From positions 1 through 64,000 of the forward strand of contig JBBABD010000001.1 in assembly GCA_041657845.1 (NCBI GenBank): DNA of 64,000 bases, in the 5' to 3' direction. The translations under genes and the position numbers were made by a program. Below are positions 17,063-25,785 of this stretch, piece after piece (the first letter of the stretch is position 1; each line of letters opens with the position of its first letter). The notes under the pieces are model-generated. The model was not told the origin of the DNA. It saw only the letters and a list, made by a program, of their open reading frames with translations, and made no database searches. The DNA comes from Parcubacteria group bacterium (lineage in GTDB: Bacteria; Patescibacteriota; Minisyncoccia; Moranbacterales; JAKLHP01).

Positions 17063-18142
17063 ATGAAAATTTTATTTATTTCTCGAGCTTATCCGCCGAT
17101 TGTCGGCGGAATCGAGAACCAGAATTACGAACTGGGAAAATGGCTCGGGAAAATTGCGCAGGTCAAAATAATCGCGAACAAAAAAGGCAAAATATTTCTG
17201 CCTTTATTTTTGCCTTATGCGATAATTAAATCATTACTTATTGCCAGAAAATACGATGCCATTCTGCTTGGCGACGGAGTTTTGGGAATAGCGACCTACA
17301 AATTAAAGTTCTTCTTCCCCAAGAAACCAATAATCTGCGTCGTCCACGGACTGGATTTGACTTTCAAATCAGCCATCTATCAAAAGCTCTGGGTAAATAT
17401 ATTTTTGAAGCACAGCGTTGATAAATTTATTGCGGTAGGAAATGAAACGGTCAAAGTCGCCAAGGAAAAAGGAATTACGGAAAATAAAGTGGTTTTTATT
17501 CCTAATGGAGTCGACACTGAAAAAAATATCGGGAATCATTCGCGCCAAGAGATTGAAAAAATAATTGGAGAAACGATCGAAAATAAAAAATTTCTGCTCA
17601 CTTCCGGCCGGCTGGCTAAACGAAAAGGAGCCGCTTGGTTCATTCGAAATGTTTTACCCAAGCTTCCGGAAAATGTCATTTATATTATTGCCGGCGACGG
17701 ACCAGACAAGGAAAACATCCATGATGCCACCAGGGAAACAAAATTGGAATCAAGAGTTAAATTATTGGGATATGTCGAGGATAATGTCAGAAATATTTTA
17801 TTCAATGCTTGCGACCTATTCATTCAGCCCAATATTAAAGTTCCCAGCGACATGGAAGGATTTGGCATTTCAGTGATTGAAGCCGCTTCTTGCAAAATTC
17901 CGGTTATCGCCTCTAATCTTGAAGGCTTGAAAGATGCTATAATAAATGAAGAAAACGGATTCTTGGTTGAATCGGAAAATACTGATGCTTGGATACGAAA
18001 AATCAATGAATTATTAGCTGACGATAATTTCCGAAAAGAATTTGGCGAAAAAGCACGGCAGTTTGTGATTGAAAACTATAGATGGGAAATTATTGCAGAA
18101 AAGTATTTAGAAGAAATAGAAAATATCATAAAAAAATATTAA
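17063..18142 (+). CDS. Glycosyltransferase family 4
   Basis: GT-B enzyme of 359 residues from the preferred start MKILFISRAYPPIVGGIENQ; an upstream ATG at 17039 adds eight residues that do not resemble the family. The glycine-rich acceptor loop PPIVGGIE is at the N-terminus. Donor-site motifs include LLTSGRLAKRKG and FGISVIEAASC with the usual E-x7-E pattern (MEGFGISVIEA). It is followed closely by a REP-type repeat. Acceptor and sugar are unknown. Confidence 0.92.
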   Translation: MKILFISRAYPPIVGGIENQNYELGKWLGKIAQVKIIANKKGKIFLPLFLPYAIIKSLLIARKYDAILLGDGVLGIATYKLKFFFPKKPIICVVHGLDLTFKSAIYQKLWVNIFLKHSVDKFIAVGNETVKVAKEKGITENKVVFIPNGVDTEKNIGNHSRQEIEKIIGETIENKKFLLTSGRLAKRKGAAWFIRNVLPKLPENVIYIIAGDGPDKENIHDATRETKLESRVKLLGYVEDNVRNILFNACDLFIQPNIKVPSDMEGFGISVIEAASCKIPVIASNLEGLKDAIINEENGFLVESENTDAWIRKINELLADDNFRKEFGEKARQFVIENYRWEIIAEKYLEEIENIIKKY

Positions 18143-18152
18143 TACCCGTCAT

Positions 18153-18264
18153 GTCATTCCTGGCTTGACCAGGAATCTACGCCGTCGGATTACACTAGTC
18201 TTGATATTTATACATTAAGCTTGTGATTATCGTTTGTGTAGATTCCTGCTTTCGCAGGAATGAC
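18153..18264 (+). repeat. REP/MITE-like palindromic element, copy A
   Basis: 112 bp starting GTCATTCCTGGCTTGACCAG and ending TGCTTTCGCAGGAATGAC. Each end can fold on itself (CCTGG..CCAGG; CCTGC..GCAGG) and the outer 10 bp are inverted copies. The reverse complement of the element at 50749-50858 aligns along its whole length, including the unique middle (GATATTTA.AC.TTAA and ATTATCGTTTG). Confidence 0.9.
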
Positions 18265-18274
18265 AAAAGATTAA

Positions 18275-20206
18275 ATGGCATTTCGATTTATATCCTCACA
18301 ATTCATCTTCTATATCTCAATAATCTTGGTTCTTTTCATTCCCGGCTATTTTTTGCTGCTCGCTATTGAATCCAAAAAGAAACTCTTTTCGTCTATTGAA
18401 AAATTTGTTTTTTCTTTCGGTTTCAGTATTATTATTGTCGACCTTCTGATGATGCTAATGGGAAGATTGAATATCCTATTCACTAAAATATCAATAATTC
18501 TAGGAATTTTTGTTTTTTCTGCTGTCTGTTTCGCGATTTATAAAATTAAGAATAAAAAACAAGGAGAAATAAAGGATAGTGCTTTTAATTTTTCTAAAAA
18601 CCAAATCATCCTGATAATATTGCTCTTATTCTTAACAATTTTCATCAAAACCGCTTATCTTAAAAATTCTATTTTCCCCACCTCCACCGATCTCGGCCAT
18701 CATATGTATTGGACAAAAACCATTGCCGAAACCGGGAAACTTCCAATTTATGCGGAAAGCGATATTATCCAAATTGATGGAAATTACCAAGTGAGCCAGC
18801 CGGAAAAAATTGCCGATTTTATTATCGGGGAACATCTAATTTTTGCAGCTGTGCAAATAATTTCCGGCGTTGAATTTGTCTCGTATTTTCCAATTCTAAT
18901 TTTGTTTCTGGTCAATATTGTCAGCGTTTTGGCAATTTTCGTTACAACTATCCGGTTATTTGAAAATTACTCATTTGGAAAAAACGCTGGAATAATTTCA
19001 CTTTTCCTGATCGGTCCGCTTTATGCAATTTCATCTTCACAGGCCAAATTTGTCAGCGGGGGAGTAATTGGCAACACGATAGGAAACTTGCTGATCCCCT
19101 TTTCGATATATTTTATTTTCCGCGCTCTCAAGGAAAAAAACTCGATTTTTCTTTCCCTATCTCTTCTCTCAACTCTCGGAATGGCTTATACCCATCATTT
19201 GACAACATTTATTTTTATCTTTATCTTTATTTTCAGCGCCATTATTTTCTCAATTTTGAATTACAACGAAATAGGTTCTCATTTCAAGGAATGGATGAAA
19301 ATAATTCTAAAACCTCAAATATTAATACTAATTTTTGTTTCCCTTCTCTTTGTTTTCGCAGTTTATATGCCAGCTTATCTCAACGCCAAGGCAGTTGGAA
19401 CGGCAGTTGGCGGACCATCAAAAGATACTCGCGCCGGATTAACATTCAATCAGCTCAAGTTAACAGCAGGAGAATCGAGGATGATCTTGGGACTCGTTGG
19501 CGTTGTAATCTTAATCGCTATCAAAAAAAGAAAAAATTATGAAATTGCTTTCGTTTCTGGATGGGCTATTTCAATTTTAGTAATGTCTCTCTGGCCTCAG
19601 ATCTTGCTTCTCGACCTTCCTTCCGCCAGAATCGCCAATTACGCTTCCTTTCCGCTCGCAATTTCCGGAGCCTTTGCTCTGGCTTATATTATAGATAAAA
19701 TAAAATCTGCTGACGGAAAATATTATATAAATCAAAAATTGTTTTATGCTGTATGCTTTATGCTATTTGTCTTTGCTTTAGCAAACGGATTTTACGATAA
19801 TTCTCAATCCATTAAAGCCCAAAGCAATTATCAAAAAGCGCTTCAAACTGTTGATGCTTCTGATTATCTTGGAAAAAATGCCACCAAATCAGATTTGGCA
19901 GTAAAAGACCACAACTATATTACTGCGGATTCTTGGATAAAGTTATCTTTTATGAACGGATACAATTATCCTTTCTCCAGAGGGTATTTCAAAAGATATG
20001 AAGATGAGACCAAGCCAAGGGAAATGTGCACGCTTTGGATGATTTCGACGCCCAACACTCCGGAAGGACAAAAATGCTTCAATGATTTAGGGGTGAATTT
20101 TGCAATGGTCAATCCCCAATTCGACAGCGCCCAATTTCAAAAATCAAAAGAATTCTGGCAAGTATATGATGGGAAAGAAATAAATATTTATTACAGAAAT
20201 AAATGA
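18275..20206 (+). CDS. Polytopic membrane protein, GT-C-like
   Basis: A 643-residue protein with about a dozen TM helices. The first long extracytoplasmic loop after a helix at ~110-128 contains STDLGHHMYWTKTIAETGKLP (D139, H142, H143), the position and style of the catalytic Asp loop in GT-C glycosyltransferases such as STT3/PMT relatives. The C-terminal ~130 residues are soluble and extracytoplasmic. I cannot name the family. The start lies 11 bp after the REP element. Its stop overlaps the next start (ATGA at 20203-20206), so it is coupled to the small secreted protein. Confidence 0.75.
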   Translation: MAFRFISSQFIFYISIILVLFIPGYFLLLAIESKKKLFSSIEKFVFSFGFSIIIVDLLMMLMGRLNILFTKISIILGIFVFSAVCFAIYKIKNKKQGEIKDSAFNFSKNQIILIILLLFLTIFIKTAYLKNSIFPTSTDLGHHMYWTKTIAETGKLPIYAESDIIQIDGNYQVSQPEKIADFIIGEHLIFAAVQIISGVEFVSYFPILILFLVNIVSVLAIFVTTIRLFENYSFGKNAGIISLFLIGPLYAISSSQAKFVSGGVIGNTIGNLLIPFSIYFIFRALKEKNSIFLSLSLLSTLGMAYTHHLTTFIFIFIFIFSAIIFSILNYNEIGSHFKEWMKIILKPQILILIFVSLLFVFAVYMPAYLNAKAVGTAVGGPSKDTRAGLTFNQLKLTAGESRMILGLVGVVILIAIKKRKNYEIAFVSGWAISILVMSLWPQILLLDLPSARIANYASFPLAISGAFALAYIIDKIKSADGKYYINQKLFYAVCFMLFVFALANGFYDNSQSIKAQSNYQKALQTVDASDYLGKNATKSDLAVKDHNYITADSWIKLSFMNGYNYPFSRGYFKRYEDETKPREMCTLWMISTPNTPEGQKCFNDLGVNFAMVNPQFDSAQFQKSKEFWQVYDGKEINIYYRNK

Positions 20207-20559
20207 AAAAAATAATCATCGCATTAATAATATTTCTTATTCTAAGCTTCGGTTTCCTGGCCTACGCCGAAACTCGCCAAGCGTCTCCGCAGTCCCAAAA
20301 CTGGTGGGTCATTTATTTTGCAAACCCCAAAAACGACAACCTTAATTTTGTGATTGAAAATAACAGCGACCAGACCAAATTCCACTGGGCGGTATTGAGC
20401 GATAAAGATATATTAAAAGAAGCGGATGTTGAAATAGCCAAAGGTGCGAAAAAGGAAATAAACCTTACGAAGTCCGACTTCGGAAATTTGAGCAACAAGA
20501 AAATCAGCATAACTGTAGTCGCTGATAACGAAAAAAAGGAAATATATAAAAACTTTTAA
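20203..20559 (+). CDS. Small secreted hypothetical protein
   Basis: 118 residues with a classical signal peptide (MKKIIIALIIFLILSFGFLAYA, cleavage near 22) and a ~95-residue mature part rich in beta-strand-like sequence (FVIENNSDQTKFHWAVLSD, ISITVVADNEKKEIY), reminiscent of an Ig-like or DUF1616-tail fold. It is coupled by ATGA to the GT-C-like protein upstream and by TAATG to the GT4 downstream. A role as an accessory to the membrane protein is plausible but unproven. Confidence 0.7.
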   Translation: MKKIIIALIIFLILSFGFLAYAETRQASPQSQNWWVIYFANPKNDNLNFVIENNSDQTKFHWAVLSDKDILKEADVEIAKGAKKEINLTKSDFGNLSNKKISITVVADNEKKEIYKNF

Positions 20560-21683
20560 TGTATCTCGAATTGATGAAAAAAATACTTCTAGTCACTCGT
20601 CCAATTTGTCCGCCTTGGGATGAAGCTTCCAAGAATTTTGCCTATTATCTGGCCAAAAATATCAAAAACATCGAGGTTCATATTCTGACCAATGGAATTT
20701 TGCCAGATCTTCCGCAAAGCATTATCCAGGAAAATATCTACGATTCAAGCAGTTTCGGATTATCTCAAAAAATGAAACTCATTAAGTTTCTCCGAAAAAA
20801 TAGAGGGACTTTCGATATCGTTCACTATCTTTTCACGCCGACAAAACTTAATTCGTTTTTAATAAAAACTTTTGCCAAATTAACCAAGGGAAAAACGATT
20901 CAAACTATCGCTACTCTCCGAGAAGATTTGTACTCCGATGAAGATTTAAAAAAGATACTGTTCGCTGATTTGATAACCACCTACTCTGATTATTCCAAAA
21001 ATGAATTAGAAAGATTGGGATTTGGCAGCACAAAGAGAATTTATCCCGGAATTGATATTGATTTATTTTACCCCGCTCCAAAAAGTTTGGAACTTTTGAA
21101 AAAATTCGGTTTTGCGTCGGATGATTTTGTAATTAATTTTACCGGCGAATATACCCGGCTTGGAGCGATTGATGATGTAATTAATAGTTTTATTGAAATA
21201 TCCAAAAAGATACCCAACGCCAAATTATCGCTGGCCGTTCGGATAAAAAACGGCAATGACGCGCAAAAGAAAAATGAAGTAGCAGCAACATTAAAAAATA
21301 ATAATATTTTCAACAGGGTTTCTTTTCAGTATGACGGAAGCTATGAGATGCAGGACATTTTTAATCTTTGCGACGTCAGCATTTTTCCCGTCCAAAATAT
21401 GAAAGGAAAATTCGATGTGCCTCTGGCCATTATTGAAGCAATGTCCTGCGAAAAACCAGTGATCATTTCCGATTTGCCGATTCTCAGAGAATTCGCAAAT
21501 GACCAAAATTCTGTTACAATAGAAGCAGGAAAAGCGAAACAGTTATCCGAAAAGATTTTGGATGTTTATGAATATAAAGATCGTTATGTTGAAATTGGCA
21601 AGAATGCCAGAAAATACGTCGTAGAAAATTTCGACATCAAAAAAGTCGCAGAAAAATATCAAGAGATTTACAAAAATTTATAA
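20559..21683 (+). CDS. Glycosyltransferase family 4
   Basis: GT-B enzyme of 374 residues. The first start (20559) overlaps the previous stop (TAATG); a second ATG at 20574 gives the family-like MKKILLVTRPICPPWDEASK and is equally possible. The donor half has NFTGEYTRLGAIDDVI and a PLAIIEAMSCEKPVIISD block. The usual EGFG is replaced by KGKFDVPLAIIEA, so the first Glu of the E-x7-E motif is not obvious, which may mark a diverged donor site. Ends shortly before rtcB on the same strand. Confidence 0.87.
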   Translation: MYLELMKKILLVTRPICPPWDEASKNFAYYLAKNIKNIEVHILTNGILPDLPQSIIQENIYDSSSFGLSQKMKLIKFLRKNRGTFDIVHYLFTPTKLNSFLIKTFAKLTKGKTIQTIATLREDLYSDEDLKKILFADLITTYSDYSKNELERLGFGSTKRIYPGIDIDLFYPAPKSLELLKKFGFASDDFVINFTGEYTRLGAIDDVINSFIEISKKIPNAKLSLAVRIKNGNDAQKKNEVAATLKNNNIFNRVSFQYDGSYEMQDIFNLCDVSIFPVQNMKGKFDVPLAIIEAMSCEKPVIISDLPILREFANDQNSVTIEAGKAKQLSEKILDVYEYKDRYVEIGKNARKYVVENFDIKKVAEKYQEIYKNL

Positions 21684-21699
21684 GTCCTATAAGTCAAGT

Positions 21700-23193
21700 A
21701 TGCCTAATATAACTAGTCTGTCTAACAGCAAAAAAGAATTTCAAACCCCGAATATGAAAATACCGGTTATTTTGCATGCCTCGGAAAATCTGCTTCCTAA
21801 TGAAGAAACTTTTGAGCAATTGGAATATATTGCCGAAGATGAAAGATTTTTTCATCATATTGCCGCTATGAGCGACGTTCATCCCAAAAAAGGACGAAAA
21901 GCTCCGACTGGAACTGTAGCAGCTAGCGAGCACTTCCTCTTTCCTCAAATTAATGACACCGCTCCCAATTGCGGAATGCGGTTCCTTAAAACCGATTTGG
22001 ATGAAAACAATACCCCGCCGGAAAAAATTGATGAACTTTTCAAGGAATTAGTGAAAGTTATTCCGACCAAAAAACTGCAAGGCGTTCCGATTCCCTATCA
22101 AATGGCCGTAGATATCGCTAGAGACGGAATTCATCCGCTTACTGAATATTTCCAGACCAGAACCAAAAATGAAATTGAAAATTCCTATGAAGGAGGAAAT
22201 TTTTTTCGCAATGATATTCCGACTGTGCGGGAAATTTTAGATGTTGTGCCGAAATTATTTCTGAAAATCGCCCAACATCGGCTGGGAATTTTGGGCGCGG
22301 CGGGAAATCATTTTTTGGATTTAATGAAAATTACTGAAATAAAAAATTCGGAAGTAGCGCAGAAATTCGGCTTGCGTCCCGGGCAATATATTTTTCTTAT
22401 GCACACCGGATCGGGACTAGTCGGACAATATGTTTCCTATATGTACACTCCAAAAGCAAAAGAGCACAAAAGCCAGAAAATGATGCTGGAACTGGGAATC
22501 TCCCTTTTTGACAGCCAGCTCAAAAAAGTTTACAAAAATCTTTACCAAAAAATAAAGAAACATGAGAAATTGAAAAATTTCTTTGGATATGAAGATTCCA
22601 GCCTTGAAGGAAGAATGTTTATTAATGCCCATAGAGCTTCGGCTAATTTTGGCTTTGCCAACCGAACCGTGCTCACCGATCAAATAGACAAAGCTATGGA
22701 AAGAGTTTTTGGCCGGCAAGTTAGTTTGGATATGCTTTACGATTCTCCGCACATTTCAATCGAAAAGGAAAATCATTTCGAAAAAGATGTCTGGGTTCAT
22801 CGAAACGGATCGGTTCGTGCCAATGGCTCGGCAAGAATGCAGCACCATCCGATTTTCAAAGAAACCGGAGAACCGGTTTTTATTCCTTCTTCAATGGCTA
22901 CTCCGGCTTATCTTGGCGTCGGAACGGATGAAAACGTTTCTACTTTCTTTTCCGCCGGACACGGAACCGGAAGAAGAAGAAATCCGAATCCGGATACTCC
23001 CGAAAATAAGAAAAAACTTTTTGACAAAGTTAGAGAGAAAAAAGTTAAATTATATAATGCCCAATCCAAAGAGGTCATCCTGCAAGACAGCGCGTATTAC
23101 AAAGACGTGGAAGAAGTAATCAGCGGGATGGTGGAAAACAGGATAATAAATGTAGTCGCCAAAATGGAACCGGTGGCGGTGCTAATGTATTAG
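21700..23193 (+). CDS. Divergent RtcB-family RNA ligase
   Basis: RtcB enzymes join 2',3'-cyclic phosphate and 5'-OH RNA ends using GTP and Mn2+. Family blocks seen in 497 residues: MSDVHPKKGRKAPTG (57-71), NCGMRF with metal-ligand Cys91, HRASANFGFANR (~312-323), HRNGSVRANG, and SAGHGTGR with the guanylated His at 421. The canonical VDIGCGM is here NDTAPNCGM, so the Asp three residues before the Cys is not in place. It also has long insertions. It may be a distinct subfamily with altered substrate. It sits among glycan genes, 8 bp before a dTMP-kinase-like gene; no archease is present. Confidence 0.85.
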   Translation: MPNITSLSNSKKEFQTPNMKIPVILHASENLLPNEETFEQLEYIAEDERFFHHIAAMSDVHPKKGRKAPTGTVAASEHFLFPQINDTAPNCGMRFLKTDLDENNTPPEKIDELFKELVKVIPTKKLQGVPIPYQMAVDIARDGIHPLTEYFQTRTKNEIENSYEGGNFFRNDIPTVREILDVVPKLFLKIAQHRLGILGAAGNHFLDLMKITEIKNSEVAQKFGLRPGQYIFLMHTGSGLVGQYVSYMYTPKAKEHKSQKMMLELGISLFDSQLKKVYKNLYQKIKKHEKLKNFFGYEDSSLEGRMFINAHRASANFGFANRTVLTDQIDKAMERVFGRQVSLDMLYDSPHISIEKENHFEKDVWVHRNGSVRANGSARMQHHPIFKETGEPVFIPSSMATPAYLGVGTDENVSTFFSAGHGTGRRRNPNPDTPENKKKLFDKVREKKVKLYNAQSKEVILQDSAYYKDVEEVISGMVENRIINVVAKMEPVAVLMY

Positions 23194-23201
23194 AAAATTC
23201 A

Positions 23202-23813
23202 ATGAAAATAATCTCGATCTCCGGCCTCGACGGCTCAGGAAAATCTACTCAAATCCAGCTATTAAAAAAATATCTAGAATCGCAAGGCAAGCGGGTTTTT
23301 TATTTTCACGCGATTGAGTTTGGAATCGCCAACAAAATTTCTTCCCATCATTGCTGTGATTATGGAAAAGAAAATGAGAACAAAGAGAAAAGCGTAACCA
23401 GGTCAAATAAACTGGGAATAATCCTTCGAAAGATTTTTTTAAGAATAGACTTCTGGCGTTTCAAAAAATTGTTTAAAAAATTAGAAAAAGAACATTTTGA
23501 TTTTATTTTAAGCGACAGATTTTTTTACGATTCCTTGATTAATATTAGCTATTTGGAAAATTGTGGCATTGAAAATTGGAAATTTATTGAAAATTGGAAA
23601 TTGAAAATTGAAAATTTATCAATCTACCTCCAAACAAATCCAAAAATAATAATGCAACGCGAAAGAAAACCGGATCAAGGAATTGAATATTTGGAAAAGA
23701 AAAAAGAAATTTATGATAAATACGCCGAAATTTGGAATTTGAAAATTATTGACGGAAACCGAACGCAGGAAGAAGTTTTCGAGGATGTGAAAAGGTCTTC
23801 AGGCGTTGCCTAA
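23202..23813 (+). CDS. tmk: Thymidylate kinase-like P-loop kinase
   Basis: 203-residue nucleoside monophosphate kinase. Walker A is GLDGSGKST (8-16) and the DR-type motif LSDRFFYDSLIN (~105-116) is in the position of the TMP-kinase DRY motif; the LID region has QRERKPDQG. It most likely makes dTDP from dTMP. Residues ~123-141 (NWKFIENWKLKIENL) are encoded by word-repeat DNA (AAAATTGGAAATT variants) and look like an insertion. The sequence is diverged enough that another NMP substrate is possible. The stop lies within a hairpin shared with the convergent gene. Confidence 0.8.
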   Translation: MKIISISGLDGSGKSTQIQLLKKYLESQGKRVFYFHAIEFGIANKISSHHCCDYGKENENKEKSVTRSNKLGIILRKIFLRIDFWRFKKLFKKLEKEHFDFILSDRFFYDSLINISYLENCGIENWKFIENWKLKIENLSIYLQTNPKIIMQRERKPDQGIEYLEKKKEIYDKYAEIWNLKIIDGNRTQEEVFEDVKRSSGVA

Positions 23814-23820
23814 AGACCTT
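23792..23820. terminator. Shared hairpin between convergent genes
   Basis: AAGGTCTT-C-AGGC, loop GTT, GCCT-A-AAGACCTT forms a 12-pair stem with one C/A mismatch. It contains the tmk stop codon and touches the stop of the convergent small gene (23819-23821). No T tract on either side, so bidirectional termination is inferred from position. Confidence 0.6.
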
Positions 23821-24064
23821 AAACAAAGACGGATCCTTTCCCGTTTCCGTTTCTTCTTGTTGATAGTTTCCCGTCAACAAAAAATGTAATTTCCCCTCTC
23901 GCAGTGAGAACAGGATCTCCCGTATGATACGAATAGATTCTTCTGCATACCGGACAAACACAGGCATGAATCCAGCTCTGACTATTTAACTTTCCAACCT
24001 GAATTCTCACTTTATCAGAAATGCCGACACAGACCTCGGATCTACATTCGCATACAATTTCCAT
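23819..24064 (-). CDS. Small cysteine-rich, probably zinc-binding protein
   Basis: Not recognised. 81 residues with six cysteines in two clusters, C5-E-C7-x4-C12 and C35-V-C37-P-V-C40, the pattern of a zinc ribbon. The C-terminal half is beta-like and basic, without TM segment. GGAGGG (24071-24076) lies 6 nt from the ATG, one of few strong ribosome binding sites in the window. It is transcribed against its neighbours, from the gap shared with the flippase gene. Function unknown. Confidence 0.7.
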   Translation of the reverse strand: MEIVCECRSEVCVGISDKVRIQVGKLNSQSWIHACVCPVCRRIYSYHTGDPVLTARGEITFFVDGKLSTRRNGNGKGSVFV

Positions 24065-24144
24065 GTTGTTCCCTCCTTATTTTTTTGAAAACCATATTGA
24101 ATCCATTATTATAAATCTATGGCGCAAAGTCAAATGCAAAACTT

Positions 24145-25713
24145 ATGAAAAGCAACCTCGCCAAATCAGCTTTGTGGGTTACGTTTTCGGAGATATTGTT
24201 CAATCTCTCCGGTTTTGTGATTCACTCTGTTTTGGGAAGATTTTTGGGGCCGGCAGATTATGGAAGATACGGAATCATCATCACGCTTACAACGATGGTT
24301 ATCATTCTGATTGGAAACGGAATTCCGACCGCCATGGCCAAATATATCAGCGAATATTTTGAAATCAATCCCAGAATGGTAAAAACGATCAAGAAACAGG
24401 CGATTGTTTTGCAAACTATTATCATCGGAGGAATAACAATTTTATTTTTCTTTTCCATTCCCCTCATCTGCAAAGCGCTTGGCGATCCGACTCTTATTCC
24501 GCTATTTAGAATATCCACGCTAATAATCCCCGCTTTCGCCGGTGCTTCTTTCTATTTTTCATACTATACCGGCCTTCACAGGTTCAATCTGCAAGCCACT
24601 CTCAAAACACTCAGATCGATTTTCCGAATAGTATTTGTCATCGGACTGGCTTATTTTTGGAAAGTTGAGGGTTCGATTGTTGGATATATTATAGCTCCCG
24701 GAGGCGTTTTTTTGGTAGCTTTTTTGATTGATAAATTTTACATTGGGCCAAAACTCAAAAAACAAGAAGAATTGCAAAAAAATATAGCTAGCGATAATCG
24801 TTCGGGATCCTTCGCCGCGGCGGCTCAGGATGACGTAAATTTTGACTGGCGAAAACTTACCAACTACGCTTGGCAAATTGTTGTATTCTTTTTGGCCTAT
24901 GAACTTTTGATCAGCATTGACCTATATTTAGTAAAAGCAATTCTCCGAGACGACAATTTGACCGGAATTTATAACGCTGCGCTCACTGTTGGACGAATTC
25001 CCTATTATATTTTCTACGCTATGACAATTTTTCTCCTTCCCATGGTTTCTAAATCCACCTCCCAAAATAACCCGGAAGAAACCAAAAAAATCCTCGCTCA
25101 ATCGCTCAGAATTATGCTGCTCCTCCTCGTTCCAATGATCGTCCTTATGTCAATTTATGCCAAACCGATTTTAATTGACTTCTACGGCGCAAAATATGCC
25201 CTTGGGGCGTTTCCGATGTCGATCTTGGAATACGGCATCGGATTTTTGACTATTTTCTATGTAATGAGTTTCGCCCTGAACGGCGCCGGAAAAACAAAAA
25301 TGGTAATGAAAATATCAATTGTCGGTTTTTTGATAAACGCAATTTTAAATTATATTTTAATCAAAAAATATTCCATAACCGGATCGGCTATCGCCACTTC
25401 CATTGCCTCTTTTATTGTCGCTATTTGGATACTATATTATTTGTGGCGTGATTTCGGAGCTTTGATAAAAATAAAAACATTTTTGAAAACAATTTTCGCC
25501 GCAGCGCTAATGTATTTAGTCTCGCTGTTATTTTCAAAAGGAGAAATAGCCTTTATTGCTTGGTCGATTATTCTTTTCGTTTTCTATCTTTTTGTCCTAT
25601 ATATCTTAAAAGAAATCAAGAAAGAAGATCTGGAAATTGTCAAAACATTGATATTCAGAAAGAAAAAAGAAGAAGTAGAACAAGAATTATCCGGGAATGA
25701 GCCTAGCGCTTGA
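24145..25713 (+). CDS. Wzx/MviN-type lipid-linked oligosaccharide flippase
   Basis: 522-residue protein with about 14 TM helices and the polysaccharide-biosynthesis (PST/MOP) N-terminus FLGPADYGRYGIIITLTTMV, consistent with export of undecaprenyl-linked repeat units. A cytoplasmic loop (~215-240) contains DNRSGSFAAAAQDD, the translation of a REP-type repeat half, which is not part of the family. The terminal ~20 residues are acidic. A second flippase at 55069-56592 suggests two export routes. No clear ribosome binding site. Confidence 0.92.
   Translation: MKSNLAKSALWVTFSEILFNLSGFVIHSVLGRFLGPADYGRYGIIITLTTMVIILIGNGIPTAMAKYISEYFEINPRMVKTIKKQAIVLQTIIIGGITILFFFSIPLICKALGDPTLIPLFRISTLIIPAFAGASFYFSYYTGLHRFNLQATLKTLRSIFRIVFVIGLAYFWKVEGSIVGYIIAPGGVFLVAFLIDKFYIGPKLKKQEELQKNIASDNRSGSFAAAAQDDVNFDWRKLTNYAWQIVVFFLAYELLISIDLYLVKAILRDDNLTGIYNAALTVGRIPYYIFYAMTIFLLPMVSKSTSQNNPEETKKILAQSLRIMLLLLVPMIVLMSIYAKPILIDFYGAKYALGAFPMSILEYGIGFLTIFYVMSFALNGAGKTKMVMKISIVGFLINAILNYILIKKYSITGSAIATSIASFIVAIWILYYLWRDFGALIKIKTFLKTIFAAALMYLVSLLFSKGEIAFIAWSIILFVFYLFVLYILKEIKKEDLEIVKTLIFRKKKEEVEQELSGNEPSA
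24792..24834 (+). repeat. REP-type repeat fragment inside the flippase gene
   Basis: CGTTCGGGATCCTTCGCCGC and following GGCTCAGGATGAC (24799-24834) match the common GGATCCTTCG...CTCAGGATGAC repeat type found between bacterial genes. Here it is read in frame within a cytoplasmic loop of the flippase. Confidence 0.65.
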
Positions 25714-25719
25714 GCTCAA

Positions 25720-25747
25720 TTGACTTAACAATTTGGTCTGGTACAAT
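25720..25747 (+). promoter_or_regulatory. sigma70-type promoter for the ALG5-like GT2/GT-C pair
   Basis: TTGACT (25720-25725), 16-nt spacer, TACAAT (25742-25747), ending about 38 bp before the ATG at 25786. Confidence 0.7.
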
Positions 25748-25785
25748 AGAATTAAATTGAATTAAAATCAGGGGAAAAAAGAGAA

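Noticed and set aside
24065..24144. Divergent promoters between the zinc-ribbon gene and the flippase
   Set aside because: TATAAT-like boxes occur on both strands, but -35 spacing is 14 or 19 nt, too poor to assign.
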